From Puccinia triticina (Eukaryota; Basidiomycota; Pucciniomycetes; Pucciniales; Pucciniaceae): 64,000 nt of DNA. Below the pieces are notes generated by a model. That model saw only the letters and a list, made by a program, of their open reading frames with translations. It did not search any database and was not told the DNA's origin. Made by a program: the position numbers and the translations under genes. The stretch is from positions 4,800,001-4,864,000 of the forward strand of contig NC_070567.1 in the NCBI RefSeq assembly GCF_026914185.1, read 5' to 3'. Below are positions 21,630-31,779 of this stretch, piece after piece. The stretch's first letter is position 1. Each line of letters starts with the position of its first letter.

Positions 21630-23265
21630 ACTGTAGTAGTTTCCTTGTCAAATGGCTTGGGGAACCTGAAACTACATTTGTTGTTCTTAAAACAGCTCCA
21701 ACAAGCTCAAGGGCCGTGCAGCATACACTGCGCCTCAATTCAATGTAATTTTGGCTTGTTTAATGGGTCTGAAAATTTCAAAACATAGATAAGAAACGTG
21801 AGAGAATTTGTTGTTGGCATGTCCCTCACGTAGGATAAAGGGTGCTTTGTACAGCCATCACAAAAATGGCCGCATATGGGCATACACATTCAGTCTATTT
21901 TCCACTGAGAGTTGACACCAAAGCGTTCCACATGAAAATAGTGGGAGACATGCCAAATTCAGACCAGGGGGAATGCAGCTCACAAGCCACCAATCCATCT
22001 GCTGTGGACCACTTTGGTTTTATTATTATTTTGAAATGTGTTGTGACTACACCTGGTTTACACCTGGGTTGCTCCAAACCCGTACTGTCAGATTACGTGT
22101 AATCCAACAGTACAAATCTGTTTTAAGTGCTCAAGATGATTTATTAAGACAATACAGGCAAAGAGATGGCACACTGAAAATTAATTAGGACCACTCAGCC
22201 CAGGAGATGGCAAAGCAAAGGGGTGTATCCATATGTTGGAGTCAAACCATTATAAACAGGAGGAGGAACATAAAATCGGAGTGTGGCAACCTGTGGCAAC
22301 ACATTTGTCAAAACCAACAGAAGTGTACATTCCACTGAACTTTTTGCTGGATGAGTTAAGCAGTTCAGCAAAAAGCAAAAAGGGCAAAACAATTATTGTT
22401 ACAGCGGTGGTATCAAGATGCTTTTTGCAGACCAATCAACCAAAGATATAGCAGTGTTGAAAAGCAGATTACTTGAGGAAACAATAAAATATCACAAGAG
22501 TGTACGTGCCTGAATTAGCAATTGCTTGGGACAAAAGCACAACAAATGATCCAACTGATCACGCTGCAAATGGTGCAGCCATGCAGGTTGTGAGTTTTGA
22601 GTGCTATTCTCAAGACTATAAAAGGAGAGCCCAATGCAATCCGGATGAGTTTCCCCTCGCAGACCAAGTGAGAATCAGTGGTCCTCACATATTGGTCTTG
22701 CAAAAGACCCCCACCATTTTTTTTAATTGGCTGTGGTTTGTACCTTAAGTTTCTAGGAGGAATATTTACATAAGGCATAGAGAGGACAGATTGCACAAGT
22801 AAGAACCCTGGGGCTCTCTCTCAGAACTTTAAATGATTTATTGATGGAAGAGTAAGCAATCCTTGGCCATCTGTCTAGCACAGAATGATGAAGAAAAATC
22901 AGGCCTTTTTGCCAGTTCATTTGGCTGAACATATTTCCTCCAAGAGGGTTGGGCAAGCACCCCAAGCTCTTAGTTCAGTTTGGGTCCTTTGGAGGCTTGT
23001 GCTTCACACCCAAAGACTAGCACATTGAATTGAATCAATTTGATTATTCATATTCGTATTTGATTCGAGTCAAATAATGCCTGGGCAAATTTAAGCTCAA
23101 ATATTTGAATAAATTTGAATAGTGGCTCAGAGGGGCGCGTAGAGGGCCAATTCAAGCTTTTCTGGGGCCCAAAGGCCCAATAGTGGGTCAGCTACGCTAA
23201 CCATAGCTTTTAGTGTAGGGTAGTGCAGCGCAAATGTGCTCTTTTTTAGTGTAGCGTTATCACAA
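21630..23265. other. Gene-poor, decayed repeats
   Basis: No supportable gene. Short open frames (for example 22500-22748) have no recognised domain. Around 23020-23130 the sequence is rich in TATTCGAATA-like words. Confidence 0.5.
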
Positions 23266-23267
23266 TT

Positions 23268-23474
23268 GCGCACATCTGCGCTGATGCTATGCGCACATCT
23301 GCGCTGATGCTATGCGCACATCTGCGCTGATGCTATGCGCACATCTGCGCTGATGCTATGCGCACATCTGCGCTGATGCTATGCGCACATCTGCGCTGAT
23401 GCTATGCGCACATCTGCGCTGATGCTATGCGCACATCTGAGCTGATGCTATGCGCACATCTGCGCTGACGCTAC
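23268..23474 (+). repeat. 23 bp minisatellite, nine copies
   Basis: The unit GCGCACATCTGCGCTGATGCTAT is repeated nine times. The first seven are nearly perfect and the last two carry a few changes (CTGAGCTG; GACGCTAC). The unit is partly self-complementary (GCGCA/TGCGC). Confidence 0.95.
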
Positions 23475-23605
23475 GCGCACAGGGTGCAAAGCTATTTTAG
23501 CTTTTAGCATAGCGTTAGCACAGATACATTTTAGATTTTAGCGTAGCGTTAGCACAGATACACGCAATTGCGCTAATGCTAAGCACGCAGGGCGCAAAAG
23601 AGCGC

Positions 23606-23735
23606 GCACTACGCTGCGTCCACCACTATCAAAAGTGCGTCCGCCACTATCAAAAGTGTGTCCGCCACTATCAAAAGTGCGTCCGCCACTATCAAAAGTG
23701 TGTACGTCACTCTGAGTAGTGCGTCCGCCATTATG
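23606..23735 (+). repeat. 21 bp minisatellite, about five copies
   Basis: AGTGCGTCCGCCACTATCAAA is repeated with alternating GTGCGT/GTGTGT variants, degrading toward the right. Because the unit is a multiple of three it also reads as a seven-residue peptide repeat on the minus strand, which need not be expressed. Confidence 0.9.
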
Positions 23736-24079
23736 AGATATGCCTCTGGCAATATTGTAAGTGTCTTTGGCACCATGATATTTTTTACAGATGACCTCCT
23801 CAAAAATTTATGGCCCAGAAATGGGCCAAAAGAAGTCAAAAACACAAAAAATGTAATTTTTTGGTGTTTTTAATGTATTTTGGAAGTTTTTCCGTTGAAT
23901 ATCTCCAAATACTCGAATATTTGACAAATCAGTATTTGAAGGTCCCAAAAAACACATTGAATACCACTGTGCTAGTCTTTGTTCACACCAGCCCAGGCAG
24001 CACTAGGACCCTCCAAAGCAAGGGACTTGTGTTGAGTTAGATTGGGTGCTATCCAAAAACAGGTACACACACTCTGGTA

Positions 24080-24300
24080 TCAACGGTGCAACAAATGCAA
24101 TACATGTATTGTATAGGCATATACATTGTATTGTATTTATTTTTGAATACAAAATGTCTTGGCGTATTTGTATTGCATTGGTCACCCAATACAATACAAT
24201 ACATTTCAAAAAAAATGTATTGACCGCGCCAATCCACAAAATATTACATTTGGGGAGGGCAATACATTATGCAAAAAATACATTATATTGTATTGGATAA
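24080..24300. repeat. ACAATAC/ATTGTAT-rich repeat
   Basis: Dense AATACAATACA and TGTATTGTAT words, as at 680-790 and 25735-25800. The fold-back element at 24306 is inserted in it, so the two flanks were probably once contiguous. Confidence 0.6.
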
Positions 24301-24305
24301 AAAAT

Positions 24306-25722
24306 TGGTCAGCCTAAATGCACCCCAAAAATTTACTTCATGTACACCAACATTTGGCCACATGTGCACCCCAATATTACTGGGGTGCACTTCTGGAGTA
24401 CCCCAATTTATTGGTGTGCAGACCTGCTTACCCCAAAAACATTGGGGTGCAGGTGTTAAAACCCCCAGACTGCTTCAATTTTTGGGGTGAGATTTAATGT
24501 ACACCAAATGAAATGGTGTACATGAGTAGCACACCCCATTGAGGTGAGTTACTCCCCCACCCACCCCCCCGGCTTGTTAGACCTGCACACATAGATCATC
24601 AAGGGGATTAGCACCCCTCAATGACCATTACAGACTGGTCATTGAGGGTGCTACTCCCCTTGATGACCAACAGAGACTGGTCATCAAGGGTGCTACTCCC
24701 CTGATGACAGGTTGATGACCAACACAGACCGGTCATCAAGGGTGCTACTCCCCTCAATTACCAGCACAATTTTTCATTGAGGGGAGTAGCACCTCCCCTT
24801 GATGACCAATACAGACTGCTCATTGAGGGGGGTGCTACTCCCCTCAATGTCTGGCACGATCATTCATCAAGGGGAGTAGCACCTCCCCACAATGGCGGGC
24901 ACAGATTGGACATCAAGGGGAGGAATTGACACGGTGGAAATTGATGACCAATCTTGTTGGCCATTGAGGGGAGGGAGAGTAGCACCCCCCTCAAAGGCCG
25001 GCACAGATTGGTCATTGAGGGGAGGTGCGACTCCCCTCAATGACCAATTGTTCTGGTCATTGAGAGGAATAGCACCTCCCATCAATGACCGGCACAGACC
25101 GGTCATTGAGGGGAGTCGCACCTCCCCTCAATGACCAATCTGTGCCGGCCTTCAAGGGGAGATGCTACTCCCCTCAATGACCAATCTGTGCTGGTCATCA
25201 ATGGGAGGTGCTATTCCTCTTGAGGACCAATCTGTGCCAGTCATTAAGGAGAGTGGCACCCCCCTCAATGACTGGTCTGTGATGGCATTGAGGGGAGGTG
25301 CTACTCCCCTCGATGAACAATTGTGCTGGTCATCGAGGGGAGCAGCACACTTGATGACCAGTCTGTGATGGTCATCAAGGGGTGCCACTCTCCTCAATGA
25401 CTGATGTGTAGTCAGGCGGGTGGGTGCGGCACCCCAGATACATCTGGGGTGTTGAGTGGCTCACCCCTTTCACAGGGTGACATATTGGAGTACTGGGGGT
25501 TTGCACCCCCATATGATGGGGTGTTGTGGCGGTGTACACCATAAATTTCACTGGCTTTGGAGTACCCTGTGGCTCACCCCAAATTACATGGGGTATGAGG
25601 TGCTGTACCCAATCTTCACAGGGGTGCGCAAAAGTACACCCCAAGTGGTTTGGGGTACATTTCAGCAGTACCCCTTTTTGGTGTACATGAAGTAAATGTT
25701 TGGGGTGGATTTAGGCTGACCC
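24306..25722. mobile_element. Fold-back (non-autonomous) element with hAT-like 8 bp target duplication
   Basis: The terminal inverted repeats of about 45 bp (GGTCAGCCTAAATGCACCCC...TTCATGTACACCA on the left, its complement on the right) differ at only a few positions. TAAAAAAT flanks both sides (24298-24305 and 25723-25730). Inside the ends lie ACCCCAA/TTGGGGT hairpins. From about 24600 to 25410 there is an array of short palindromic units, each a GGTCATTGAGGGGAGTAGCACC-like word and its inverse. No coding capacity. Confidence 0.85.
24600..25410. repeat. Array of alternating inverted GGTCATTGAGGGG units
   Basis: Roughly 50-70 bp units in which TCAATGACC and GGTCATTGA (or the TCATCAAGG variant) alternate with CTACTCCCC/GGGGAGTAG. 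Each unit is a potential hairpin. Related arrays occur at 29700-29890, 30880-31060 and 55496-56077. Confidence 0.8.
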
Positions 25723-25730
25723 TAAAAAAT

Positions 25731-26360
25731 ACAATACAAATATAATGTATATGCCATACAAAACAATACCATACATGCCATATACAAATACATGTATAGT
25801 ATTTGTTGCAGCGTTGCTGGTATCCTATTTCTTGACAGACAAGTTGTCAAAGTTCCCTTCCACAATCCTCTCCCCCCAATGACAAACCCCCAATCTTCAT
25901 TGGGTTCATTCCTACCACATCCCATTTTGTCTTCAGCTCAAAGATCCCATGGATTCCCCCTTTGCCTTATTCAAGAGGTCTAGTTAATTGGAGTAAACAT
26001 CCAATTAAATAAACCTCTGGAATAGGAGAAAGGGAAATTCAGGGGATGATTGAGCTGAATATAGCGAAACAAAGTGAGATATGGTAGGAGTGAAACCAAT
26101 GAAGATTGGGGGTTGTCATTGGGAGGAGAGATCTGTTGAAAGGAACATTGAGGAGATATTTGTAGAAAGGACCTAAACAGTGATTTAGTTATATGATGAC
26201 GAAAGGGAAAAAAAGCTTTTGATTGTTACCAATTGTGATGAAAATAGATGACAGAGCCAGTCACAAGAATCGTATCGTTCACAGGGATTCATTTGGTAAA
26301 GCTAAAAAAGCAAGACGCAGCAGATTAGAGATAAATGAAATGAGTGAGGTACCGAGGAGA
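25731..26360. other. Intergenic, no gene seen
   Basis: AT-rich flank of the fold-back element followed by unique sequence without a supportable frame. It precedes the lysyl-tRNA synthetase remnant. Confidence 0.45.
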
Positions 26361-26369
26361 GATTATGAA

Positions 26370-26665
26370 TGAAAGAGGACAAACGTTTGTTGGCGGGAAG
26401 GCAGAGGACCTCTTTGATCGAGTTACTGTCGGTCAAGAGCATAACTAATCGATTGATTCCTGATCCCCATCCACCCAGGGGGATCCCAAGGAACATTGCT
26501 CAGTTGTATATTGAGGTGAGATATACATGTGATGGTCATAAGATGGGTTAGATGAGAGACTGACAAAGGTTCTACGTCTCCAGCAGCTTTCTATCGAGTC
26601 TGTTCCTCGAAACGTTCTCGTTGATCAAATGGGCCATTCAATTCCACATCGTATATACGCAATCC
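26370..26665 (-). pseudogene. Lysyl-tRNA synthetase C-terminal remnant
   Basis: On the minus strand the upper part reads VELNGPFDQRERFEEQTR, then a TAG, then KAAGD, matching the class II LysRS segment ELNDPFDQRERFEEQ..KAAGD. The lower part reads [18 protein letters not shown] followed by [17 protein letters not shown], which is class II motif 3 of LysRS (GGWGxGIDRL.M.LTDS..IKEVL). The segments are separated by about 75 bp that may be an old intron. The catalytic core upstream is missing. The stop codon and altered residues (GIN for GID) indicate a dead gene fragment. Confidence 0.75.
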
Positions 26666-27580
26666 GATCCAAAAAAAAAGTAAGATTCGATTAACACCTG
26701 TCCCAGAGACAATACATGACGAAATAGCCGTGCTGCAGACGACGAGCTATTAATGGTGGGCTTCCTAGATCTGTGAGTGAGTTCTCCCATGAGTCATTAA
26801 ATCAGCTAAGGGACATTCACATACATTAGGTGAGAGCTCTTCTTCTGAACTTGCTGCGCCTGGGTTAGCTTTTTTCTTAGCCGAGGTTTGCGTGGTCACT
26901 TTAAGCTACAGTGGGTGTTGTTCGCTGTTGCTGACCATCTCTCCGGGGGCCTCGTGGAGATAGAGGGCTTGCTCGTTGGGCTGTACCTTTCTGGAAGCGC
27001 GGGTGTGGGTGGCCTGGAATGGACGAGAAGGAATGTGCGGCTGGTTTCGGGTGGCTTGGTATAACGGCGACTGTCCGGAACCCTGCGGCTAGGGGCAGCA
27101 AACCCTAACTCCGCTAATTCCGCGGGACAGCATCACCCCCGAGGGACTTAGAGCATCTCCACCGCGCGGGACTATCTGATCGCACGCGGCGCAGTTTTAG
27201 TCCTCCGCCCAAAGACTTTTTCACACCGCGGAGGCCCCAAAATAGAACTTATCAAAGTCCCTCCCTGTGCGGGAGGTCGGAGTTTGGAGTTCGGGTGGTG
27301 GTTCGGGTGGTAGCTCATTTGGGTGGAGCTTAAGTTTGGCTGGTGGCGAAGCCACCCCTCCCGCAGGGAGGGACTTACATAGGCCTCGAGCTTAACTAAG
27401 CCAACACTCGTGGTGAGCGGGTCTGGGCGGCAGCCCAGTCTCACCAGAGAGGCTTATGCACTAGAACACCAAGCTTGCGTGAGCGTGGCGTGATATAGAG
27501 GCCATTTTAAATACTTTTCCTTCTGGCTTCTGTACTACTCATCACCATTTCTTGTTGTTTTGTTTTTCTGACTGCTTATC
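26666..27580. other. Repeat-derived intergenic stretch
   Basis: Near 27150 a GAGCATCTCCACCGCG word matches the inverted GAGATGCTCC end at 31500-31515, suggesting one MITE family. A fold-back of GTCCCTCCCT...AGGGAGGGAC lies at about 27255-27375. Confidence 0.5.
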
Positions 27581-27970
27581 ATGTTCGTGATTTTTAGAGG
27601 ATCTGGGCGAGTGCTCAAGAACAAATCAGGCCAGCTTACCTTGAGTAAGACGATCACCGAGATGGCCCATGACAAAACAATCAAGATGTTGAACAATTGG
27701 TCCGCAGCAGTATATGGACCCCAGCCGCCAAAGCAAGTCCAGCTGGACTCGGTTATTGATTTGATTCACCGTTGCGACAGGTGGAGTCCCAGCCAGCATC
27801 TGACCAAAGCCAACACCTACTTACTATGCCGATTTCATCTTGCTCCACAAAAGCGAGAAGAAATTGCTTCGGGGACATCTTCAGTGAATTCATTACCTCA
27901 CAAATGTAGGTTACCTTTGATGCCTCGGTTGTCAGGTCGGCCAGTCGGTCGGGCGGCGGGAGCATTTTGA
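27581..27970 (+). CDS. Hypothetical short frame, possibly a captured gene piece
   Basis: An open frame of 129 codons. The central portion (MAHDKTIKMLNNWSAAVYGP through QLDSVIDLIHRCDRW) has ordinary soluble-protein composition; the C-terminal part is basic and unremarkable. No domain is recognised and no intron or partner gene is evident. It may be an exon of a degraded gene. Confidence 0.25.
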   Translation: MFVIFRGSGRVLKNKSGQLTLSKTITEMAHDKTIKMLNNWSAAVYGPQPPKQVQLDSVIDLIHRCDRWSPSQHLTKANTYLLCRFHLAPQKREEIASGTSSVNSLPHKCRLPLMPRLSGRPVGRAAGAF

Positions 27971-28080
27971 AATGTCCTATTTATGTATGTACGGCTGAGT
28001 GTCCAGTTTGAGTATTTTGATCGGCTGATCGGATGGTTGATTGGATGTATGCGGTTTACGGAAGTTACTGTGTGCAACAC

Positions 28081-28699
28081 TGCAAGAGCTACGCTTCGCT
28101 ACGAAAAGCGGCGCTTTTGCGTAGCGAAGCGGAAACACACTACTTTGGATCCAGAGTAGCGCTAGCGCTAGCGGAAAATCGCTACTTTGAGCAGTAGCGA
28201 AGCGCCAGAACCGCTACTGCAGTTTTGGCCTGCGCGTAGCGAAGCGCTTTTTTTTGCCGCTTTGCTACAGTATAGCGCAGCGGAAAAATTGACGCTTTTT
28301 GGCGCTAATAGCGTTTTTTAGCGCCAAAAGCGTAGCGAACCGGGTCGCTTTTGTGCCGAAAGCGTAGCGGGAATGTCTGCCTTTTGGTGGAAAATGCCAG
28401 AAATAGTACACAAAAATCAATCCTCCATCATTTTATGATGTGCAGTATTGATGTTTGAATGGTGCTATGGTAGCGCAGCATTATTGCTACAGTAGCGTTT
28501 TTTCCGCTACTATAGCGAGAAGCGTAGCAAATTGCCGCTACTCTGCGCTAAAAAAAGCGCGCTATTTTCTTTGATTTTTTCCCCTTAAAAAATGTAGCAA
28601 ATAGCAAAGCGCCAGGTCCGCTACAAAAAGCTTAGCGAAGCAAGGCTAAAACCGCTACGCTTTTGCTACGCTGCCGCTTTTTGTAGCGTAGCTCTTGCA
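28081..28699. mobile_element. TAGCGAAGCG-rich fold-back/MITE
   Basis: The ends TGCAAGAGCTACGCTTCGCT and AGCGTAGCTCTTGCA are inverted copies. The 619 bp interior is made almost entirely of variants of CGCTACG/CGTAGCG and AAAAGCG/CGCTTTT, so it can fold on itself at many positions. No target duplication was recognised. The composition resembles 23180-23600, which has the same GCGCTA vocabulary. Confidence 0.6.
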
Positions 28700-28983
28700 C
28701 TGTTGCTGTGTGATATGAGCTTCTTGGTAGTTTCATCATCTTGATTGCTCTTAAGCATATTTATCCTTGTAGTGTGACTGCGCTTGGCCCTTGTCATATG
28801 GGGGACAAGAATTGAAGTTTGAAATCTTGAACTTCAAAAAAAAATTGCTAGAGGTAATTGTGATTTTGCATTAAAAAAAAATCAAAAAATCAAGAACATG
28901 CACATTTATGATGTACTGAAACCTAGAAATGATATGTTGAGTATTGAAGGTGGGGTGATGCAAACAAGGGCGCTCCCAGCCAA

Positions 28984-29660
28984 ACCTTGGAAAACGCTCA
29001 CACCAGAAAGGTGTTTTAGTATGCAAGTCCCTCCCTCCGGGGGGGTTTGCTTTGCGACCAGCCAAATGCTGTACGGCCCACAGGAGGCTGGGACCTTGTG
29101 TTAAGTTCACTTAGGCCTAATGTGGGGGTCGTGGCGTGTAGGCCACCCACCAAAAAGTGGTAGAAATGCAGTCTTCGAGTTTTGCAGCCTGTAGTTTCAA
29201 CGCTGGCCATTCCAGTTACAGGAACTTAGAAGCTCCTCCATGGCGCTGATTTTTAGAGCTCTCCCCCCATCAATCAACCCACCAGACTATTTTTGGTGGA
29301 TTTTTGAAATGAGTCAAGGCAAGCCAGAACAACCCTCATCTGGCGCAGTGCTTGAGTCCGGGGGTCCAAGCACATCCAGATTTTGTTTGGCTTCTTCATT
29401 GTTTCTTTTTTGTTTTATGAGTATTGTCAGAATTCTGAGCATACAGAACAATAGCCAAGATGCCAGGGTATCTATTGATGCCCAGGACCTCATATTTAGC
29501 TCGCAAACCGAGTGAGCTACAGCCTGTGTAAGTTGAACCACCCATTCCTGCAATGGCCTACGCGCCACAACCCCCACTTTAGTCCTAAGTCCCTCCCTGA
29601 GGTGGGCAACACTTTGTTCACCACTCAGCCCCACATAGGGGGGACTTTGTTAAGTTAGCC
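28984..29660. repeat. GTCCCTCC-family repeat
   Basis: Contains AAGTCCCTCCCTCC at about 29026, AAGTCCCTCCCTGAGG at about 29587, and the end-like GGGGACTTTGTTAAGTTAGC at 29641-29660. The last matches the GTTAAGTTAG terminus of the complete 43114-43761 element. The left boundary is unclear. Confidence 0.5.
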
Positions 29661-29699
29661 AAAATAGCACCTCCAGGTTGTGAAAGGGGCTCCCCTGAT

Positions 29700-31100
29700 T
29701 CCCCCCTGCTCCATGACCGGTCCTCAAAAGGAGACACCCCTATTGATAGTTGTTGGCCACCCGGTGCTGACTGGACATTGTCATGCACCTCACCGGCCAT
29801 CAATTGGTCCTCTCAATGGCTGATATTGCAGCCATTGATTGGTCTTCTTGATGGCCAATATTGCAGCCATTGATTGGTCCTCTCAATGGCTGATATCAAT
29901 GCCTGTCAGTAGAAGAGCCCTCCTCTCAATCCAATACTTTGTATTGGACAAAGGAGAAAAACTCGGAACCCTCTGTCTTCTACTTGGTGTGAGACTCCAA
30001 AAGCGGTTTGCACCTCTTATGGCTGAATTTAGAGAAGTATGTGTGGGGAAACCCCTGCTTCTCTGAAAGACAAAGACTGACAACACCCCCAGCTAGGCTG
30101 GAAGCAAGAAGACAGTGGTCTAGTGGAGTTGAATACTTTTCTCACAAGTGGCTCACAATGGACTGTGTATTTCAAAATATAAAGCTAGTATTTTATTATG
30201 TGGCGGAGAGTGTGAGGGTGACAATTTATTTGAATCTTGTGGGGGGAATAATCTCCTTGATTAGATGGCATGGGGGACGAAGGAGGAGAGAGCCTCTCCT
30301 TATATAGGAAAATGTGAGGCATTTATGCTGGTGGTCTATGTACATGAGGGGTTTTGGCTGGTGTGCCTTTACAAATGCTGTGCAAATACAGCTATGTACA
30401 GTGTGGCAGTGTATACATGAGCAAATTTAGCTGGTGATCTAGTTACAAGTGTGGCTTAAACAGCCCTCTGGTTGCTATGGAGTCTTCTCAAGTGACCTGC
30501 ACAGCTTTCTGTATTGCTGTGTAGTCTGTTTGAGTGACTTGCACAGCCCCATGGTTACTATGCCGCTTTATTAATGTGGCTTGTGGTTGCTGGGTTACTG
30601 TAATAAGTGGCTTGTGGTTGCTACACAGCTGCATATGAGGCTGGCTGGTTGCTACACAGCCACATATATATGTAAAAGGGTAGTATGTAAGCTATATACA
30701 TGCAGTTTTGTAAAACTGTGTATGTAAACTGAAGGGAGTGTGTGTATCAAAAGATGGTGTAATGTAACACTACATGTGTACACTATAAATTTTTGAATTT
30801 TTCCATCCAGAACTAAAGCGTCTACCACATCGGACCGATCTAGTTGTATTGGTTGGAGAGGAAGAAGGGGATTTTGATGTCTGGTACTGGCCATCAAGAG
30901 GTATGTATTGATGACCGGTACCGGCCATTGAGAGGTACATATCAATGGCCAGTACCGGCCATCCAGAGGTACTTATTGATGTCCAGTTGGTACTGGCCAT
31001 CAATGTGTATTATGTAGTCCTCTCAATGGCAGTGGAAGCCATTGAGAGTTGAGTTCAACCTCCGTTGACCAGAGTGTTATGTAGATACAAATTATGTAGA
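29700..31100. repeat. GGTCATTGAG/CTCAATGGC palindromic repeats and flanks
   Basis: Alternating inverted words (CTCAATGGCTGATATTGCAGCC, CCATCAAGAGGTA, CCATTGAGAG) occur at 29700-29890 and 30880-31060, with GGTACC-like words in the latter. Between them (30100-30800) is unique sequence without a supportable gene. Confidence 0.55.
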
Positions 31101-31312
31101 ATAGTGTACGTGCATGTTGAGGTTGGGGATATTGGGGTTTTTGTGCGGTGATGAGTGGAGTATCACAAGCCTATGGCTGTGTGATATGTGAGCCAGAGGG
31201 ACTATGTGGGGAGCTATACGGTCCTAGATCTGGGACTGCTATAGGGCCCGGATGGGGTTTTCCTCGTTTAGGACCTCCTTTAGGGCCTCCGGTGGAGGGA
31301 CTGGAGGACTTC

Positions 31313-31448
31313 CTGTCAATCTGGGAACTCAGATTTTTCCAGATTTTGCAGGGAAATCTGGGCTTGATTGTCCCAAATCCTAGATCTGCCTAGATTTCCC
31401 TGCAAAATCTGGGAAAATCTGGGTTTCCGGATTGGCGGGAAGTCCTCC
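31313..31448. repeat. Inverted repeat (arms about 50 bp)
   Basis: GGAGGACTTCC...AGATTTTTCCAGATTTTGCAGGG on the left is mirrored by CCCTGCAAAATCTGGGAAAATCT...GGAAGTCCTCC on the right. It lies within a larger repeat that ends with GCGGTGGAGATGCTCC at about 31500-31516, the inverse of the word at 27150. Confidence 0.75.
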
Positions 31449-31547
31449 ACTAAACTGGGTTTGGGGGACTAAATTTGGTATAGTCCCTCGACTTAGGGCC
31501 CGCGGTGGAGATGCTCCTAGGCCTAACTTTAACTAATCATAGACCTA

Positions 31548-31773
31548 CACTGCAAGAAAAAGACAAGCAACTGCAAGCAGTTGATATGCAATAACTCCAG
31601 CCAAGCTTATGGTATTACACAAGCTTTTGACAAGTCTGACTGTTGACCAAGCTTCAATGCACAGTCACTGTGCAGAAAAAGCTTATGTGTGTTTGGGTGG
31701 AGCTAGAACAGCAGTTCCACATCAGCAACCTGCATGTCAACTGCTAGAAGTTGCTTGATGTTTTCTTGCAGTG
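31548..31773. mobile_element. CACTA-like MITE
   Basis: The ends CACTGCAAGAAAA (31548) and TTTTCTTGCAGTG (to 31773) are inverted copies. They extend through CAAGCAACT...GCAGTTGA(T/C)ATGCA. CACTRCAAGAAAA is a classic CACTA-superfamily terminus. The flanking trinucleotides are CTA and CCA, a near but imperfect 3 bp duplication. Length 226 bp, no coding sequence. Confidence 0.75.
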
Positions 31774-31779
31774 CCACAC

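Noticed and set aside
23268..23474. 23 bp repeats considered as CRISPR or centromeric satellite
   Set aside because: Direct tandem copies with no spacers, only nine units; an ordinary minisatellite.
23609..23845. Minus-strand heptapeptide repeat protein (ALLIVAD)
   Set aside because: Pure consequence of the 21 bp minisatellite; no start context, no flanking coding sequence.
24600..25410. Array of short repeats with near-regular spacing, considered as CRISPR
   Set aside because: Units alternate in orientation, spacers are not unique, there are no cas genes and the genome is eukaryotic; it is a palindromic satellite inside a transposon.
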